A stretch of DNA of 30,262 bases from Bacillota bacterium. Lineage in GTDB: Bacteria > Bacillota > Clostridia > Lachnospirales > Lachnospiraceae. The stretch is taken from NCBI GenBank assembly GCA_023415475.1, contig JAEZKL010000033.1:1-30262 (forward strand), written 5' to 3'. A program made the position numbers and the translations under genes. The first letter of the stretch is position 1. Each line of letters starts with the position of its first letter. Shown here piece after piece: positions 1 through 7,706 of this stretch. The notes under the pieces are model-generated. The model saw only the letters and a program-made list of their open reading frames with translations, made no database searches and had not been told where the DNA came from.

Positions 1-225
1 GTTATTAAACGTTACGAGCCATTCCATATAAAAGCTCTGTCGACTCTAGGAGCAGGAGATACGATTAAATGCGGATGTACATATGCTTATTACAAGAACA
101 TGAGTGATGACGAGCTTGTGGCTTTTGCGTGTGCGATAGCAGCATGCGCCTGTTCGGTATATCCGCTTACGGAGAACTTACCTACACTCGAGCAGGTAAG
201 GAATATTCTGGATACCAGAAAATAA
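1..225 (+). CDS. PfkB/ribokinase-family sugar kinase, C-terminal fragment
   Basis: The window opens inside an open frame of 74 codons ending in TAA at 223-225. It carries the PfkB family's second signature as STLGAGDT (residues 14-21 of the fragment). In that signature the Asp of GAGD is the catalytic base that activates the sugar hydroxyl for phosphoryl transfer from ATP. The helix that follows, rich in Ala and Cys, matches the usual PfkB C-terminus. The residue after GAGDT is Ile-Lys-Cys-Gly where many members have Phe. The N-terminal substrate lid is outside the window, so the sugar cannot be named. It faces the tauE-like gene convergently and may be the last gene of an upstream operon. 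Confidence 0.8.
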   Translation, partial: VIKRYEPFHIKALSTLGAGDTIKCGCTYAYYKNMSDDELVAFACAIAACACSVYPLTENLPTLEQVRNILDTRK

Positions 226-284
226 GGAAATCATTATGCCATTTCAAAAGATAGTGCATAGTGAATGTTGCTTGAAAAGCGACC

Positions 285-370
285 TAAGACCTTTTGATTT
301 ATATTATTCTTAGCTTATAACAGAGATGTATCAGCATTTCTTAAGAATAATTTTATCAGGAGGTCTTTTA
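285..370. terminator. Long imperfect inverted repeat between convergent genes
   Basis: The arm at 285-312 is complementary to 342-370 with a few mismatches, giving about 22 pairs around a 29-base loop. It lies between the stop of the PfkB-type gene and the stop of the convergent exporter gene, where a bidirectional terminator is expected. The T-tracts are short, so a degenerate mobile-repeat origin is also possible. The rest of the 210-base gap shows no gene. Confidence 0.4.
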
Positions 371-435
371 TCATCCTTTAAAGCATGACAAGGGTTTTCT
401 CGTATTTAATATCGCCCTTTTCGAAGTTGTACAGC

Positions 436-1221
436 TTACAGGGCAAATTGATATATATTGTATACATTAATTAAGATTATTACTACCATAATACCAATAA
501 AGAGTTTTTCTACCGTCTTTTCTTCAATATTCTTATTTATTTTTCTTCCTACAATGGCTCCAAGGATACCTCCCAGAATCATTAATATCAATAATACCGG
601 TTCGAAAGGCGGAACATTGCCAGTTATTAATGTCTGAATCAGGCTGGAAAGCTGAGAAAACATAATGATGAAAAGAGAATATTGCGCAGCTTCTTTTGTA
701 GTCATGGAGAAGAAAAAATACAGAATCACAAGATTAATAGGTCCACCGCCAATAGAAAGAAAGGAGGATAGGATACCTAGAGCGAAGCCTATTACGATAC
801 AGAGTAGAGCATTGGTGGTATGCTTTGTACGAATGTTGTTTTTTTTCAAGGTATAGATTATCGTTCCAATGGTAAGAAATAGTAAGCAAGTCGCTTGAAC
901 CGCGCCAACTAAATCTTTATCAGTAAATAAACCGGAGATTAATTCAAAGCACCATTTACCAAGGATGCCTCCAACCACAGCTCCGACCGCAAGAAGAGTT
1001 CCAAGCTTCATATCAACAGAGGATTCCTTTGACAGCTTTGCTTTTACAACGGAATAACAAGACATAGAGAGAACCGTGATGCCGGATAAAAAACTAATTG
1101 TTGCAACACTTAAGATATGAAAGGCATCTAGCGTAGGTTTAATGATTACTCCGCCTCCGATGCCACAGATTGCTCCTATTAATGATGCGACGAAACTAAT
1201 GAGAAAAAATATGATGTCCAT
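436..1221 (-). CDS. TauE/SafE-family anion exporter (sulfite exporter family)
   Basis: This is an integral membrane protein of 261 residues with about eight hydrophobic segments in two homologous halves. Each half carries the family's glycine-rich loop: CGIGGGVIIKP near the N-terminus and LSIGGGPINL in the middle. The family moves sulfite, sulfoacetate and related organosulfur anions across the membrane, although many members have unknown cargo. The start chosen is the ATG at 1219-1221, preceded by AGAAAGGAAC. An upstream in-frame ATG at 1308 would add 29 charged residues (lysine- and aspartate-rich) that do not look like part of the family. It lies 130 bases downstream of the repressor on the same strand, so the two may be co-transcribed. 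Its proximity to a sulfonate-type ABC importer supports an organosulfur role, but that is inference. Confidence 0.85.
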   Translation of the reverse strand: MDIIFFLISFVASLIGAICGIGGGVIIKPTLDAFHILSVATISFLSGITVLSMSCYSVVKAKLSKESSVDMKLGTLLAVGAVVGGILGKWCFELISGLFTDKDLVGAVQATCLLFLTIGTIIYTLKKNNIRTKHTTNALLCIVIGFALGILSSFLSIGGGPINLVILYFFFSMTTKEAAQYSLFIIMFSQLSSLIQTLITGNVPPFEPVLLILMILGGILGAIVGRKINKNIEEKTVEKLFIGIMVVIILINVYNIYQFAL

Positions 1222-1325
1222 AGCGTTCCTTTCTTCCTTCTGCAGTCTAATGATGTCAATCATAGGGTCTTTTTTCTTGAAATCCATCTGAATTTGAAAT
1301 ATCAACAATTTTTATTAGAATTGAT

Positions 1326-1360
1326 AACCGGTAAGTATTTATTCCTAATTCTTACCGGTT
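1326..1360 (-). terminator. Hairpin overlapping the repressor stop codon
   Basis: A perfect 10-bp stem pairs AACCGGTAAG at 1326-1335 with CTTACCGGTT at 1351-1360 around a 15-base loop. The repressor's TAA stop (1352-1354) lies inside one arm. On the minus strand the stem is followed by A/T-rich DNA but no clean U-tract. It may be a weak terminator, or a processing element between the repressor and the exporter. Confidence 0.45.
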
Positions 1361-2380
1361 TTCTATCGCTTTGCAGCTTTCTCGGTTGGCAATATAGAAG
1401 GGTAACTCAATCTTTAGAGGAAGTGATTTACCATTTTCAATTCGGTCAATTAGAATCTTTGCAGTCATTTTTCCGAGTTCCTCCATGGGAACATGAATAG
1501 TGGTTAACATGGGAGAAACATACTGTGCAGTATCAATGTCATCTATGCTGATTATTGAGATGTCTTCCGGTACCTTGTAGCCCATCTCTTTGATCGCTTT
1601 TATGGCACCGATCGCTGTTAAATCATTGGCACAAAAGAGAGCAGTAATACTCTTTTGCTTTTTTAAATATTCTTTCACCGCTTTGTAACCACCCTCCGAG
1701 GAGAGGGGGCTGACGATGATATGTTCACGCTTTAAAGGAAGATTTAAGGCTGTCATTGAATCGCAATAGCCTTGATAGCGTACCTCTTTATTTTTTTCAC
1801 CGACATAACCGATTTGCCTATGACCCAATTTATGAAGATAATTAACAGCGGTCATGGAGGCTTGGTAGCCATTGCATATAATCTGGTCAATATCATGATC
1901 CACGATATTGAGTCCGGTATATACCACATGCTTGTAATGACTTTTAATAAATTTTAACAAGTTCTGGTCAAAACGTCCGAGGATTGCAATACCGCCAACC
2001 CGGTTACCGGTGATCAGGTGATAGACATTGGTATCATTGATATCATAAGCAGTAAAGGAGTATTTCATGAGATAGCCTTGTCGAAAGGCTTCCTGTTCGA
2101 TGGCTCTTGCGATTTGGGAGAAGAATGGATCATTCATATCCGTCATAGAGCGTGCAAAGACACATCCGATGGTTTTATAAGGCATTTCCATTCCATTGGA
2201 AGCGTTTCCAAGTTTTAAAATCCGGGCATTGGTGTTAGGTACATAATTGGATTCTCTTACGATTTTCCATATCTTGTCCTGTACCTCTTTACTTGCAACC
2301 TTCGTGTTATTTTGGTTTATAACACGAGATACGGTAGACACGGATACGCCGGCTAAGCTGGCAATTTCCTTCAACGTCAT
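1352..2380 (-). CDS. LacI/GalR-family transcriptional repressor
   Basis: This protein of 342 residues has an N-terminal helix-turn-helix at residues 3-22 (TLKEIASLAGVSVSTVSRV). A hinge helix follows around residue 55 (NARILKL), whose Leu in this family wedges into a central CpG of the operator. A periplasmic-binding-protein-like effector domain starts near residue 65. The start is the ATG at 2378-2380 because AAAGGAG lies 10 bases upstream. A start at 2404 lacks such a site. A textbook promoter (TTGCTT, 18 bp, TATAAT) lies just upstream, with a perfect operator palindrome overlapping its -35 box, which implies autoregulation. The divergent ABC operon and the distant phosphofructokinase gene, which has a similar palindrome, are likely further targets. 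The effector is unknown. Confidence 0.9.
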   Translation of the reverse strand: MTLKEIASLAGVSVSTVSRVINQNNTKVASKEVQDKIWKIVRESNYVPNTNARILKLGNASNGMEMPYKTIGCVFARSMTDMNDPFFSQIARAIEQEAFRQGYLMKYSFTAYDINDTNVYHLITGNRVGGIAILGRFDQNLLKFIKSHYKHVVYTGLNIVDHDIDQIICNGYQASMTAVNYLHKLGHRQIGYVGEKNKEVRYQGYCDSMTALNLPLKREHIIVSPLSSEGGYKAVKEYLKKQKSITALFCANDLTAIGAIKAIKEMGYKVPEDISIISIDDIDTAQYVSPMLTTIHVPMEELGKMTAKILIDRIENGKSLPLKIELPFYIANRESCKAIENR

Positions 2381-2430
2381 AAATCTCGGTCTCCTTTCCT
2401 GCAAATCCTTAGCTAAAGTATACAGGGTTT

Positions 2431-2460
2431 ATTATAACATTTCTAACTGCTTTTAAGCAA
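2431..2460 (-). promoter_or_regulatory. Sigma-A-type promoter of the LacI-family gene
   Basis: Read on the minus strand, there is a TTGCTT -35 box (2455-2460), an 18-bp spacer and a consensus TATAAT -10 box (2431-2436). The start codon lies about 50 bases further on. The -35 box is shared with the operator palindrome. Confidence 0.75.
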
Positions 2461-2468
2461 ACGTTTGC
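2457..2468. promoter_or_regulatory. LacI-family operator, perfect palindrome
   Basis: GCAAACGTTTGC is a perfect 12-bp palindrome centred on CG, the usual form of a LacI/PurR-type operator. Symmetry continues outward as TTTA/TAAA with one unpaired base on each side. It overlaps the -35 box of the repressor gene and lies about 150 bases upstream of the divergent ABC permease. It could therefore control both directions. It differs by one base from a loose CcpA cre consensus, so CcpA binding cannot be excluded. Confidence 0.7.
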
Positions 2469-2512
2469 ATAAAGTCAGGTATATGTAACAAAAAATACTG
2501 TTTAGAGAGATT

Positions 2513-2533
2513 AGTATGAAAATAGTTCATACT
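2513..2533. promoter_or_regulatory. Inverted repeat upstream of the ABC operon
   Basis: AGTATGAA at 2513-2520 and TTCATACT at 2526-2533 form a perfect 8-bp inverted repeat with a 5-base spacer, 80-100 bases before the permease start. This size suits a dimeric regulator. The NarL-type response regulator encoded downstream is a candidate, by inference only. No convincing sigma-A promoter for the ABC operon was identified nearby. Confidence 0.4.
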
Positions 2534-2614
2534 TATTTCGGATATCAATCTGTGTTAGAGTATGTTCATAAAAGATATAGCAAACGAAATGTTTATTAGA
2601 AAGGGCTGCGTTAA

Positions 2615-3430
2615 ATGAAGACAAATACATCATCACCCAAAAGAAAAAGTTCAAAAAACAGCACATGGGTAAATCGTATTCCAAATTGGGCATGGCTACT
2701 GATTTCCCTTGCAACGGCTATGTTGTTATGGACACTACTATCCATAAATCCAAAGACCTCCCGAAGCTTTCCTAATGTGATCTTGGTAATCAACTCCATT
2801 GCAACCATGATAACAAGAGGTGTTTTCTTTAAAGATATCACAAGTAGTATGATCTCAGTATCGGCAGGTTTTGGAATTGGTTTTGTGATTGCCCTGCCGG
2901 TTGCGATCTTGATGGCCTGGTACAAACCGGTTCGTAATATTCTTGAACCTTGGATACAATTTGTGAGAAATATCCCCCCGTTGGCTTATGTTCCCTTAGT
3001 AGTTATATCAGCAGGTGTAGGACGTAAACCTCAGATTATTGTCATTACTATTGCAACCTTCTTAACGATGGCAATTACCATCTATCAGGGTGTTGTAAAT
3101 ATCGATACGACTCTTATTAAAGCGGCAAGAGTGTTAGGCGCGAAAGATATTGACATTTTCCTTCGTGTAATTGCTCCTGCATCCCTTCCCTTTATTATCA
3201 CTGCCATTAGATTGGGTACCTCTGTCGCTTTGACTACCTTGATTGCGGCAGAATCTACCGGAGCGGTTGCAGGACTCGGTATGAGAATTCGAGCGCTGAA
3301 TAACTCCTTTGAATCACCTCCGATGCTTTTGTATATCATTATCATCGGCATCATCGGTATGGCAATTGAAAAATTGGTCAAATTACTAGAAAGGAAGCTT
3401 ACAGGATGGCAAGAGAAGAGAGAAATATAA
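2615..3430 (+). CDS. ABC transporter permease, SsuC/TauC type
   Basis: This inner-membrane permease of 271 residues has about six transmembrane segments starting near residue 25. The cytoplasmic EAA-type coupling loop lies at about residues 168-195 (AARVLGAKDIDIFLRVIAPA), which contacts the ATPase. The RNIPPLAYVPLVV stretch (residues 118-130) is typical of the nitrate/sulfonate/taurine/thiamine-precursor importer family. AAAGGG lies about 10 bases before the ATG. The 3' end overlaps the ATPase gene by 25 bases, so translation is probably coupled. The family imports small anions or pyrimidines, and the sequence alone does not fix the cargo. With the ATPase and lipoprotein it forms a complete importer under the divergent control region. 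Confidence 0.88.
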   Translation: MKTNTSSPKRKSSKNSTWVNRIPNWAWLLISLATAMLLWTLLSINPKTSRSFPNVILVINSIATMITRGVFFKDITSSMISVSAGFGIGFVIALPVAILMAWYKPVRNILEPWIQFVRNIPPLAYVPLVVISAGVGRKPQIIVITIATFLTMAITIYQGVVNIDTTLIKAARVLGAKDIDIFLRVIAPASLPFIITAIRLGTSVALTTLIAAESTGAVAGLGMRIRALNNSFESPPMLLYIIIIGIIGMAIEKLVKLLERKLTGWQEKREI

Positions 3431-4197
3431 AAGTTAAAATTGATAATGTAGTTAGAACCTTTGATACCCGTAAAGGTGAAATGGTAGCTTTAAATGGTGT
3501 CAGTCTTGATATTATGGAAAATGAGTTCATAACCGTGGTTGGACCCTCCGGTTGCGGTAAATCCACCTTGCTCAACATTATTGCAGGTCTGCTTGAGCCG
3601 AGCTCCGGTAAGGTATACTGTGATGGTCACGAAGTAGTAGGAACCGGTACAGAACGAGGCGTAGTTTTCCAACAGTATGCACTATTTCCTTGGTTGACTG
3701 TTAGAAAAAATGTTGAGTTCGGATTAAGAATAAAAGGGATGAGTAAACAAGAAGCATCCGAAACCGCCATGAAATACATCAAAATGGTAGATCTGGAGGA
3801 CTTTGCAAATCATTATCCCAAGGAGCTTTCAGGAGGTATGAAGCAGCGTGTTGCGATTGCAAGAGCTTATGCGGTAAATCCTTCGATCCTCTTAATGGAT
3901 GAACCTTTCGGTGCGTTGGATGCACAGACAAGAACTCAGCTGCAGGAGGAACTTCTTCAGACTTGGCAAAAAGAAAAAAAGACCTGTTTCTTCATCACCC
4001 ATGATGTGGATGAAGCAATTATTCTAGGGCAGAAGGTCGTGATTATGAGTGCCAGACCGGGACGAATCAAAGAAATCGTAGATGTTAATATTCCGTATCC
4101 TAGAAATCAGGAAACAAAATTATCTTCAGAGTACATGGATATAAAGAACTACATTTGGAAACAAGTATATCAAGAGTATCTGGAGGTCAGAAAATAA
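3406..4197 (+). CDS. ABC transporter ATP-binding protein, SsuB/TauB type
   Basis: This nucleotide-binding subunit of 263 residues has all catalytic motifs intact: Walker A GPSGCGKS (46-53), Q-loop near Gln89, signature LSGGM (141-145), Walker B ILLMDEP (161-167) with catalytic Glu166, and switch His199. The FQQYALFPWLTV stretch (88-99) is characteristic of the nitrate/sulfonate/taurine importer branch. The gene begins inside the end of the permease gene, with AAAGGAAG in the overlap serving as ribosome site. It powers the adjacent permease. The C-terminal region beyond residue 210 is short, with no regulatory domain. Confidence 0.9.
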   Translation: MAREERNIKVKIDNVVRTFDTRKGEMVALNGVSLDIMENEFITVVGPSGCGKSTLLNIIAGLLEPSSGKVYCDGHEVVGTGTERGVVFQQYALFPWLTVRKNVEFGLRIKGMSKQEASETAMKYIKMVDLEDFANHYPKELSGGMKQRVAIARAYAVNPSILLMDEPFGALDAQTRTQLQEELLQTWQKEKKTCFFITHDVDEAIILGQKVVIMSARPGRIKEIVDVNIPYPRNQETKLSSEYMDIKNYIWKQVYQEYLEVRK

Positions 4198-4201
4198 AAG
4201 T

Positions 4202-4223
4202 TATTATGTTATATAACATAATA
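4202..4223 (+). other. Spacerless 22-bp palindrome before the binding-protein gene
   Basis: A perfect AT-rich palindrome (11 bp per arm, core GTTATATAAC) begins five bases after the ATPase stop and ends about 25 bases before the lipoprotein ATG. In the transcript it could fold into a hairpin that protects or separates the downstream binding-protein message, which usually needs higher expression. A protein-binding operator is the alternative. Confidence 0.45.
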
Positions 4224-4248
4224 TCTCAACTTTAAGGAGGACGAAGGA

Positions 4249-5334
4249 ATGAAAAAGGTATTAAGTATTCTTATGGTATTAGCACTTGTTGGTGCTATGC
4301 TGGTTGGCTGTTCCAAAGGAACGAAAGAGCCACAGAACAACACACAAACCGAAAACACAACAAAGGATGATACTGCAACAGCAGCACCGACACAGGCAGC
4401 AGTAGCAGAACCTACCATCGAACCTGTTACAATCAATGTAGCCTATATGCCTAATTTTGCAAGTTTAAATACTGTAGTAACAGGCATGAAAATGGATTAT
4501 TTTAAAGAACAGGGCATTAATGTTAATCTAGTTGAATTTGCTGACGGCCCTACCATTATTGCAGCGATGGAATCCGGTAGTATTGATATCGGCTACATCG
4601 GACCAGGAGCGCATAAGCTTTGTATTGAAGGAAGAGCAACTATATTTGCTACCTCACATTTTGGTAATGCAGATGAAGTAATCGGAAATGCAAGCAAAGG
4701 TATCAGCAAAATGGAAGATTTAAAAGGTAAGACAATCGCCATTGCATCCGGTACCTCTAGTGAGACAATCTTAGATTTAACCCTGAAAAGAGCAGGTCTT
4801 ACTAAAGATGATGTAACGATTCTTGATATGGATGCGTCTGCAATTGTAACAGCAATGATTTCCGGCAGCGTGGACGCATGTGCAACCTGGTCCCCGAATA
4901 CCTTTGCCATTAAAGAGGCAATGGGTGGGGATGCGGTAGCTCTTTCCAACAATGTGATGTTCTTACAGGAATCACCCTCCATCGCATCATGGATCGTAAA
5001 TCCTTCTTATGCAAAGGATAATGCCGATCTTATCTTAAGATTTACTAAGGCTCTTTATAAAGCTATGGATTACAGAGCACAGGAAGAAAATCTGGATCAA
5101 GTAGTACAATGGGTTGCTGAACAGGTAGCGCTTGATGTTGAAACTGTAAACAATCAAAGAGGAGACGGTGACTGGATGACATCCGCTGAATTAATTAAAA
5201 TGATTGAGAGCGGTGAATTAGAATTATCCTATAAGGTACAACAGGATAACTTCCTAAGTGCAGGAAATATTACCGAAGGAGCTCCGGTTAGCGATTATGT
5301 AATGTTCCAAAACATGCTTGATGCAGCAAAATAA
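4249..5334 (+). CDS. ABC transporter substrate-binding lipoprotein, SsuA/THI5-like
   Basis: This protein of 361 residues has a lipoprotein signal peptide: Lys-Lys, a hydrophobic core and lipobox LVGC with the lipidated Cys at residue 21. A Thr/Ala/Gln-rich linker to about residue 60 follows. The mature part is a type II periplasmic-binding fold of the NMT1/SsuA group (VAYMPNFASLNTV, then IDIGYIGPGAH). This group captures aliphatic sulfonates, taurine, nitrate or thiamine-pyrimidine precursors at the cell surface and delivers them to the permease. AAGGAGG lies about 10 bases before the ATG. A hairpin follows the gene. The next genes encode a two-component system, so the protein could also present ligand to the sensor; that is inference. 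Confidence 0.87.
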   Translation: MKKVLSILMVLALVGAMLVGCSKGTKEPQNNTQTENTTKDDTATAAPTQAAVAEPTIEPVTINVAYMPNFASLNTVVTGMKMDYFKEQGINVNLVEFADGPTIIAAMESGSIDIGYIGPGAHKLCIEGRATIFATSHFGNADEVIGNASKGISKMEDLKGKTIAIASGTSSETILDLTLKRAGLTKDDVTILDMDASAIVTAMISGSVDACATWSPNTFAIKEAMGGDAVALSNNVMFLQESPSIASWIVNPSYAKDNADLILRFTKALYKAMDYRAQEENLDQVVQWVAEQVALDVETVNNQRGDGDWMTSAELIKMIESGELELSYKVQQDNFLSAGNITEGAPVSDYVMFQNMLDAAK

Positions 5335-5384
5335 CCAGAGAATAACAAAGTTATAGTGGGTCGGCAATGAAACGACTCAGAGGA

Positions 5385-5420
5385 GAAATAGGGCTGTCGT
5401 TTCGATGATAGCCCTATTTC
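5385..5420 (+). terminator. Stem-loop after the binding-protein gene
   Basis: A perfect 11-bp stem, GAAATAGGGCT at 5385-5395 with AGCCCTATTTC at 5410-5420, surrounds a 14-base loop. The following bases are AT-rich without a long T-tract. It probably ends or attenuates transcripts of the importer before the histidine kinase gene. Confidence 0.6.
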
Positions 5421-5458
5421 ATAAAATTATTGGACTCTTAACTTAAGGGAGAGTAGTT

Positions 5459-6955
5459 ATGCTGATCATATTAGTGGTGTTTCTGATTATCGTATCCGTA
5501 TTGATAGTCATATCGAAGAGGAGTTGGGAGTCCTTCTGTTTGTCCGGTATGTGCTTAAGTTTAGCTGTGATGCTGACCGGAATACTGATATACATCGCTA
5601 AAAAAGGTGGCATCTCGGGAGAGCTGAACCGATTCTTTTTTCTATCTCTTGAGCTAAGGTCTAAAATTCAGTATTTATTAATCCTGTTAGATCAGCTGGG
5701 TTATATCGTGGCGATTGGCAGGTATTTATTCCCGTTACTGCTTATGTTAATAGCGCTTCATTATTGTATGATACCTTGGGTAAGGAGAAAGCAAAAGCTT
5801 ATAAGATTAGTTTTTGTACTGCCCTTAGGAACGCTTCTGATTTATTATCCAAAGGTATTTCGCTTTTTAACTCTGGAGAATAATAAGCTGCAAACATTTA
5901 TTGTCAATGCCACGAATATTTGGATTATTTTATATATCATAATCGCAATCGTATTACTATTATACGAAGCCTATTCCATTCAAATGAAATTTTTTCGTCG
6001 GCAGTTTATGCTGATTATCATTTTTATCTTTTCCTTATCCGGCCTTTATCTACTTTATTCAGGGCAGGACCCGGCGCAGGTATATCAGTTCTACCGGGAT
6101 AATTATGTCTGGAAACAGGGTATCTACTATATGAATGCTACACTTTCCATACCTGCTTATATCCTGATCTTAATGACAAGCCTGATATGCGCTATCGTGG
6201 GTATTTATAGTATGATAAAGTATGCCCAGGTAAACTTTGCAATCAATCGGGAAGAAATAACGAAACAAAGAAAATTCAATGTAATTAGTACAGGAGCTTC
6301 TGTTTTTGTGCATAGTATCAAAAATCAGCTGCTGGCAAATCGGGTTATTTACAAACGGTTGGATCTATTAATTCAGGAGAGTACACCGGATTTAGTAAAG
6401 CTAAAGGAGTACACGGATATTCTATCCTCAAGCAATGAAGCAATGCTGGCAAGACTGGATGAATTATATCGTTCCGTAAAATCCAATGTAGTCCATTTAA
6501 TACCGGTTACCCTAAGCGAGCTGGTGATGGGAGCTTTGGATTTATTTCATAAAAAATATCCGGATTACAATCCGGAAGTAACCTTTTCGAAGGGAACGGT
6601 AATTTTAGCTGATAAGGAGCATCTATGCGAAGCAATATATAATTTACTGGTTAATGCGCAGGATGCAGTGAATGAAGCTAACCGGGGAATACAGGGAAAG
6701 ATAGAGTTAAAATGTTATAATATCAGGTTATATACCGTAATTGAAGTTATCGATAACGGGATTGGTATGGATAAAAATACACTTAAGAAAATCTTTGATC
6801 CCTTCTATTCCAGTAAGAATTCTAATTATAACTGGGGAATGGGACTACATTATGTAAGAGATATAGTGAAGGAGCATTTTGGTAGCCTTCGTTATGAGAG
6901 TAAGTTGGGAGAAGGAAGTCATTTTTATATCCTTTTACCTAAATTTAAAGAATAG
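5459..6955 (+). CDS. Membrane sensor histidine kinase
   Basis: This protein of 498 residues has about seven hydrophobic segments between residues 1 and 255 and no large extracellular domain, so sensing is probably within the membrane or through partner proteins. The phosphoacceptor region is FVHSIKNQLL with His285. The ATPase core has an N box (NLLVNAQDAV, 395-404), G1 (DNGIGMD, 432-438), F box (FDPFYSSK, 446-453) and G2 (GMGLHY, 460-465), all intact. GGGAGAG precedes the ATG. It is followed after 58 bases by its probable partner response regulator. Its position between the sulfonate-type importer and the sugar-phosphate enzymes suggests it controls this module. The signal is unknown. Confidence 0.88.
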   Translation: MLIILVVFLIIVSVLIVISKRSWESFCLSGMCLSLAVMLTGILIYIAKKGGISGELNRFFFLSLELRSKIQYLLILLDQLGYIVAIGRYLFPLLLMLIALHYCMIPWVRRKQKLIRLVFVLPLGTLLIYYPKVFRFLTLENNKLQTFIVNATNIWIILYIIIAIVLLLYEAYSIQMKFFRRQFMLIIIFIFSLSGLYLLYSGQDPAQVYQFYRDNYVWKQGIYYMNATLSIPAYILILMTSLICAIVGIYSMIKYAQVNFAINREEITKQRKFNVISTGASVFVHSIKNQLLANRVIYKRLDLLIQESTPDLVKLKEYTDILSSSNEAMLARLDELYRSVKSNVVHLIPVTLSELVMGALDLFHKKYPDYNPEVTFSKGTVILADKEHLCEAIYNLLVNAQDAVNEANRGIQGKIELKCYNIRLYTVIEVIDNGIGMDKNTLKKIFDPFYSSKNSNYNWGMGLHYVRDIVKEHFGSLRYESKLGEGSHFYILLPKFKE

Positions 6956-7013
6956 AAAAGAGTTTTTGATCGTTTCTTTAGAGGTAAATCCTCATGGCTA
7001 TATGGAGGAAGCT

Positions 7014-7688
7014 ATGGAAAAGCTTATTAGGATCATGATTGCTGAAGATTTTCAGATCTTATTAGAGGATATGGGTGAAATTATAAACAGACAGCCGGAT
7101 ATGAAGGTTGTTGGGATGGCGCGTTCCGGAAGTGAAATTGTGGAGTTGGCAAGGAATACCAGCTTTGATTTTATTTTAATGGACATCGAAATGGAAAACT
7201 TGACAGCAGGTATAACTGCAACCGAAATGATTCGAGATGAGAAACCGGAGGCACAGATTATTTTCATGACCGCCCATGAGACGAAGGAGATGATCCTATC
7301 CGCCATGGGTACCGGTGCAATTGATTATATTGTGAAGGGGTGTCCCGAGGAGGAGATACTATTTCATATACGGAGTGCTTATGGTGGCAATCCGCTCATG
7401 AGCGGTAAAATACAGGAGATTATTTTACAGGAATATAAGAGACTTCAAAAATCAGAAAAGAGCTTATTCTTCTTTATTAACAATATTTCGAACCTTACCA
7501 ATACGGAGAGAATTTTAGTTCGTATGCTTTTGGACGGCAAGAAGGTAAAAGAAATCGCAGAGGAAAGAAATGTCGAGATTGTTACAGTAAAAACACAAAT
7601 CAATGGGCTTCTGAAAAAATTCGGGTGTAGTCGCAGTAAGGAGATTGTAAAGCTGATTAAAGGTCTGAATCTGGCTCATTTGTTTTAA
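7014..7688 (+). CDS. NarL/FixJ-type response regulator
   Basis: This protein of 224 residues has a receiver domain (residues 5-125) with acidic pocket Glu11/Asp12, phosphoacceptor Asp57 in LMDIEM, switch Thr86 and Lys108. A LuxR/GerE-type DNA-binding helix-turn-helix follows at about residues 160-220 (NTERILVRMLLDGKKVKEIA). The start is the ATG at 7014, because GGAGG lies 6 bases upstream. The longer frame back to 6879 would overlap the kinase gene and add 45 residues with no receiver similarity. It is probably phosphorylated by the kinase just upstream. Only 18 bases separate it from the NagB-like gene, so regulator and enzymes appear to be one operon. The inverted repeat at 2513-2533 is one possible binding site. 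Confidence 0.88.
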   Translation: MEKLIRIMIAEDFQILLEDMGEIINRQPDMKVVGMARSGSEIVELARNTSFDFILMDIEMENLTAGITATEMIRDEKPEAQIIFMTAHETKEMILSAMGTGAIDYIVKGCPEEEILFHIRSAYGGNPLMSGKIQEIILQEYKRLQKSEKSLFFFINNISNLTNTERILVRMLLDGKKVKEIAEERNVEIVTVKTQINGLLKKFGCSRSKEIVKLIKGLNLAHLF

Positions 7689-7706
7689 CTAGAAAGGAAA
7701 ACGCGT

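Noticed and set aside
2457..2468. CcpA cre site
   Set aside because: Similar to cre but with a mismatch at a key T. The perfect palindrome on an autoregulated lacI-type promoter fits a local operator better; not excluded.
6879..7013. N-terminal extension of the response regulator
   Set aside because: It overlaps the kinase gene and adds residues before the receiver domain; GGAGG supports the start at 7014.
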